From: Thermoplasmata archaeon
GTDB lineage: Archaea; Thermoplasmatota; Thermoplasmata; Thermoplasmatales; Thermoplasmataceae
Direction of reading: 5' to 3'
Assembly (NCBI GenBank): GCA_021835265.1
Contig: JAKBQK010000299.1
Location: 1 to 8,670 of the forward strand
Length of the DNA: 8,670 bases
This document shows, in pieces, positions 5,779 to 8,670 of the stretch. Each line of letters opens with the position of its first letter. The first letter of the stretch is position 1. Made by a program: the position numbers and the translations under genes. Under the pieces are notes generated by a model, which saw nothing but the letters and a program-made list of their open reading frames with translations, did not search any database and was not told the DNA's origin.

Positions 5779-6979
5779 ATTCGGATACAAGATGACAGAG
5801 ATCGGGGAGATACCTGATGGATGGGATTGTATTAAAATGGGGGATCCTAAAGTTACGGAGAAAATGAAAGCAGGAGGCACTCCTTTAAAGTCTGTTGATG
5901 ATTATTATAAAAATGGAACGATACCATTTGTAAAGATAGAAGACATTGTGGATTCATCTAAATACTTAACAAGAACTATTGAGTCTATAACAGATGATGG
6001 CTTGAACAATAGCAGTACATGGTTATCGCCAAAGGACTCTATATTGTTCTCAATGTATGCTAGCTATGGGGAAGTCTGTATAAATAAGATTCCAGTTGCT
6101 ACAAATCAGGCTATAATATCTATCATCCCAAACAAAGAAAATGTAGATGTCACTTTTCTTTATTATGAACTAAAAAACTTGAAAAACTCTTTGAAGAAAT
6201 TCCTCAGATCTACTACCCAAAAAAATCTCAATGCTGAAATTGTTAAAGGATTAAAAATAGCTCTTCCTCCTCTTCCAGAGCAACAAAAAATCGCTGAAAT
6301 CCTATCCACTGCATACGAAACAATTCAAAAAGTAAATGAGGAAATCACCCTGATTGAAAATTTCAAGAAAGGGCTGATGCAGACTCTTCTCACAAAAGGC
6401 ATCGGGCACATGAAGTTTAAGATGACAGAGATAGGAGAGATACCAGAGGAATGGGGTTTAAAGATGATACAAGAATGCGCCAATGTCAAGTATGGCAGAT
6501 CTAATCCGAAAACCAAAGGAACTATTCCGCTAATCGGTTCCAGTGGAGTATTCGGAACTGTAAGTGTACCACTAATTTGCACTCCAACTATAGTTATAGG
6601 CCGTAAGGGTACTGCTGGAGCAGTCTGGGACATTAGAACTCCTTCATGGCCTTCTGATACTTCCTTCTATTTAGAATATAAGACAGAAATTTCTCAGAAT
6701 TTCTTATTTGAATTTATGTCTTTGAATAAACTTACAGGTAAAAATGCAAAGACTACACTACCAAGTGTTAAGAGAGAAGAAATAGAGGAATTTCTATTTC
6801 CTTTTCCACCCATCCTCGAGCAACAAAAAATCGCTGAAATCCTGTCAACGGTTGACAATAAACTGGAACTCCTCAGAAACAAGAAGACACATTTAGAAAA
6901 ACTTAAAAAAGGCCTGATGGGTGATCTTCTTACTGGAAAAATAAGAGTCAAGTTAAACACATCAAAAGGTGAGAACTGA
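5771..6979 (+). CDS. hsdS: Type I restriction-modification specificity subunit HsdS
   Basis: This is a 402-aa protein of standard HsdS length with two target-recognition domains (TRDs), each followed by a conserved coiled region. TRD1 (about 8-165) starts KMTEIGEIPDGW and ends ALPPLPEQQKIAEILS before the first helix (about 178-208). The pattern repeats: KMTEIGEIPEEW (217-228) opens TRD2, and FPPILEQQKIAEILS (345-359) precedes the second helix. Each TRD reads one half of a split DNA site, and the helices set the spacing and bind HsdM. TRD2 contains GSSGVFGTV (256-264), followed by PTIVIGRKGTAGAVW (272-286), a common signature of one HsdS TRD class. The start is probably TTG 5771, for which a ribosome site is well placed; TTG 5762 and ATG 5792 are alternatives. 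The TGA overlaps the hsdR ATG as TGATG. TRD1 looks more AT-rich than the flanking genes, consistent with TRD exchange. The target sequence cannot be predicted here. Confidence 0.93.
   Translation: MTKFGYKMTEIGEIPDGWDCIKMGDPKVTEKMKAGGTPLKSVDDYYKNGTIPFVKIEDIVDSSKYLTRTIESITDDGLNNSSTWLSPKDSILFSMYASYGEVCINKIPVATNQAIISIIPNKENVDVTFLYYELKNLKNSLKKFLRSTTQKNLNAEIVKGLKIALPPLPEQQKIAEILSTAYETIQKVNEEITLIENFKKGLMQTLLTKGIGHMKFKMTEIGEIPEEWGLKMIQECANVKYGRSNPKTKGTIPLIGSSGVFGTVSVPLICTPTIVIGRKGTAGAVWDIRTPSWPSDTSFYLEYKTEISQNFLFEFMSLNKLTGKNAKTTLPSVKREEIEEFLFPFPPILEQQKIAEILSTVDNKLELLRNKKTHLEKLKKGLMGDLLTGKIRVKLNTSKGEN
5789..5824 (+). repeat. Direct repeat A, copy 1 (opens TRD1 of hsdS)
   Basis: This 36-bp stretch encodes KMTEIGEIPDGW and matches 6419-6454 at 31 of 36 positions by eye. 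The copies are 630 bp apart, a multiple of three, so recombination between them would keep the frame and remove or exchange TRD1. Confidence 0.8.
6278..6303 (+). repeat. Direct repeat B, copy 1 (after TRD1 of hsdS)
   Basis: This is a perfect 26-bp repeat of 6818-6843, encoding EQQKIAEI. The spacing is 540 bp, again a multiple of three. It marks the start of the first conserved helix of HsdS. Confidence 0.9.
6419..6454 (+). repeat. Direct repeat A, copy 2 (opens TRD2 of hsdS)
   Basis: This is the second copy of the TRD-opening repeat, encoding KMTEIGEIPEEW. It differs from copy 1 at five positions. Confidence 0.8.
6818..6843 (+). repeat. Direct repeat B, copy 2 (after TRD2 of hsdS)
   Basis: This is an exact copy of 6278-6303. 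Perfect identity over 26 bp, while the bases just outside differ, suggests recent gene conversion or modular duplication and not only protein-level constraint. Confidence 0.9.
6966..6973 (+). promoter_or_regulatory. Ribosome binding site of hsdR
   Basis: AAGGTGAG ends 5 bases before ATG 6979, inside the last codons of hsdS. With the TGATG overlap (6977-6981) it implies that hsdR translation is coupled to hsdS. Confidence 0.65.
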
Positions 6980-8670
6980 TGCCCTCTTTTGCCACGGAAA
7001 GATCAAGTGTCCAGAATCCTATAATTGAATATGCAAAACAGATAGGATGGAATTATCTGAAACCAGACGATGCTGTGAGAATGAGATGCGGCGAAACAGG
7101 TATTATATTGAGAGAGACATTTTCATCCCAAATCATAAAACTCAATTCGGATTTTGCCAATTTGGAAACAGCGAATATTATCATAAAGAGATTGGAGAAC
7201 ACCATCCAAGCAACCATTGAAGGAAATGAGAAAGCATGGCAGCATCTCACCGGAAAAGGTACTGTATTCATCTCCGAGGAGAGAAGAGACAGAAATGTTA
7301 AACTCATTGACTTTGAAAACCCTGAAAGAAATGAGTACCATGTGACGGATGAGATGACCTTCACTAACGGCGTCAGGACAAACAGACCGGATGTTGTATT
7401 CTATATCAATGGAATTCCTGTGTTCATACTTGAAGCAAAAGCTCCTCATCGCCTTGACGGAATAACGGACGGCCTAAAACAGATAAGAAGATATCATGAG
7501 GAAACTCCAGAGATGATGGTTATACCACAGGTATATCAGGTTACAAACGCCATAGATTTCTACTACGGACCAACATGGAATTTCTCCAGCAAGAGCATAT
7601 TTTCATGGAGACTCGAGAATAACGATAAACTTGAAGACCAGGTTAAATCGTTCTTCATGCGTGAAAAGGTTCTCAATTTCATTCAGGATTACATACTGTT
7701 TACAAGACAGGACGATGAGCTGAAGAAGGCAGTTCTGAGACCTCACCAGGCAAGGGCCACAGAGAAGGTGCTGGATCGTAGCCTCTCGCCAAAGAGCAGA
7801 GGACTTATATGGCATACACAGGGATCAGGAAAGACATACACCATGATAGTGGCTGCAAAGAAGATCATGGAACACCGCTTTATAAAAAAACCAATCATAT
7901 TAATGCTGGTGGACAGAAACGAGCTTGAGAGCCAGCTTTTCAGCAACCTTTCGGCACTTGGATTTGAGAATGTTCATGTTACTGACAATAAGAAAGAACT
8001 CCGGGGACTCCTTAAATCTGAAACTTCTACCATCATAGTCTCAACCATACAGAAATTTGAGGGAATGCCTGAAAAGATAAACATGAGTAAGGAAATATAT
8101 GTTTTTGCAGACGAGGCACACAGAAGCACAGGCGGGAAGCTTGGGAACTACTTGATGGGAGCAATTCCAAACGCTACATTAATTGGTTTCACTGGAACTC
8201 CAGTATCAAGATCATCAGGCAAGAATGACACATTTCTCATGTTTGGAAGGGATGACCCCTATGGCTATCTGGACAAGTACGGAATCAAGCAATCCATTAG
8301 GGATGGTACAACCCTTCCCCTGAACTATTCCCTTGCACCAAACAGGATGCTTGTGGATCGTGATACTCTGGAAAAGAGTTTTCTAAAGAACGCTGAAATG
8401 ACAGGCATATCCGATATTGAAACACTTAATTTGATCATGGAAAAACAGGTCACCCTTCGCAACATGATGAAGAACGCTGACAGGATGGAGCAAATAGCAG
8501 AGTACCTAGCAGAGCATTTTAAGAATAATGTGAGACCACTTGACTACAAGGCGTTTCTCGTTGCAGTTGACAGGGAGGCCTGCGTGATGTACAAGGAGAT
8601 CCTTGATAAGTATCTACCTTCATCATATTCTGAAGTAATAATAAGCTCAAGCCACAATGACAGCCAGAAG
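6979..8670 (+). CDS. hsdR: Type I restriction endonuclease/translocase subunit HsdR (3' end outside window)
   Basis: The frame is open from ATG 6979 to the window edge, 564 codons with no stop; full HsdR proteins are roughly 950-1100 aa, so about half is seen. The N-terminal nuclease domain carries the PD-(D/E)xK site: RPD (D138), then LEAK (E152, K154), and the QxxxY element QIRRY (168-172) typical of HsdR. The superfamily 2 motor follows, with Walker A HTQGSGKT (279-286), LVDRNELESQL (motif Ia region, 310-320), the DEAH box ADEAHRS (377-383) and motif III GFTGTP (403-408). The second RecA lobe has started by about residue 500 (DRMEQIAEYL and onward). All catalytic residues in the visible part are intact. 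The protein binds the HsdM2-HsdS core, pumps DNA using ATP and cuts at a distance from unmethylated sites. The ATG overlaps the hsdS stop and has a good ribosome site. Confidence 0.95.
   Translation, partial: MPSFATERSSVQNPIIEYAKQIGWNYLKPDDAVRMRCGETGIILRETFSSQIIKLNSDFANLETANIIIKRLENTIQATIEGNEKAWQHLTGKGTVFISEERRDRNVKLIDFENPERNEYHVTDEMTFTNGVRTNRPDVVFYINGIPVFILEAKAPHRLDGITDGLKQIRRYHEETPEMMVIPQVYQVTNAIDFYYGPTWNFSSKSIFSWRLENNDKLEDQVKSFFMREKVLNFIQDYILFTRQDDELKKAVLRPHQARATEKVLDRSLSPKSRGLIWHTQGSGKTYTMIVAAKKIMEHRFIKKPIILMLVDRNELESQLFSNLSALGFENVHVTDNKKELRGLLKSETSTIIVSTIQKFEGMPEKINMSKEIYVFADEAHRSTGGKLGNYLMGAIPNATLIGFTGTPVSRSSGKNDTFLMFGRDDPYGYLDKYGIKQSIRDGTTLPLNYSLAPNRMLVDRDTLEKSFLKNAEMTGISDIETLNLIMEKQVTLRNMMKNADRMEQIAEYLAEHFKNNVRPLDYKAFLVAVDREACVMYKEILDKYLPSSYSEVIISSSHNDSQK

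Noticed and set aside
5515..5880. 121-codon minus-strand frame across the hsdM-hsdS junction
   Set aside because: It lies wholly opposite two well-supported genes, its protein shows no domain, and it is the mirror of conserved HsdM and HsdS coding.
1..8670. CRISPR array, tRNA, rRNA, insertion-sequence ends or attachment site
   Set aside because: I saw no regularly spaced repeats, cloverleaf, terminal inverted repeats or integrase catalytic motifs. The only strong repeats are those inside hsdS.

Overview
The window reads as a defence island on an archaeal chromosome or plasmid. The archaeal assignment rests on two promoters with TATA-like boxes placed so that transcription would start almost at the start codon (leaderless genes), on arginine written mostly as AGA/AGG, on isoleucine often as ATA, and on a compact layout. 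A Thermoplasmata-type host is my best guess, but nothing here fixes the genus. All calls come from reading motifs by eye; no database search was possible.

Layout. Positions 3-209 hold the 3' end of a gene whose product ends in a four-cysteine zinc ribbon. A tight plus-strand cluster follows: an unrecognised 71-aa protein (224-439), a 259-aa protein with a HEPN/DUF4145-like C-terminal half (440-1219), and a 601-aa GHKL-type (histidine kinase/Hsp90/MutL/MORC-like) ATPase (1221-3026). Each is preceded by a good Shine-Dalgarno site, and the spacing implies coupled translation. On the minus strand, converging on the ATPase gene and overlapping its last 7 bases, is a 338-aa PAPS-reductase/DndC-like protein (3020-4036). 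A 224-bp divergent intergenic region carries two back-to-back promoters. The rest is a type I restriction-modification operon: hsdM (4261-5778), hsdS (5771-6979) and hsdR (6979 to beyond the window end), with every junction overlapping.

How they may work together. HsdM, HsdS and HsdR form a standard type I complex: HsdS reads a bipartite site, HsdM makes N6-methyladenine, and HsdR translocates and cuts. The other part is less ordinary. The DndC-like protein has the ATP-pyrophosphatase loop and cysteines expected of the sulfur-inserting enzyme of DNA phosphorothioation, yet no dndA, dndD, dndE or dndFGH gene is visible. Its neighbours are instead a GHKL ATPase, a HEPN-like protein and a small protein. 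I regard the 71-aa/HEPN-like/GHKL/DndC-like group as a candidate undescribed, or at least poorly described, defence module. This is inferred from gene content and neighbourhood, not shown by the sequence.

The small-protein/HEPN-like/ATPase cluster looks clearly more AT-rich than hsdM and hsdR, so the island was probably assembled from parts with different histories.
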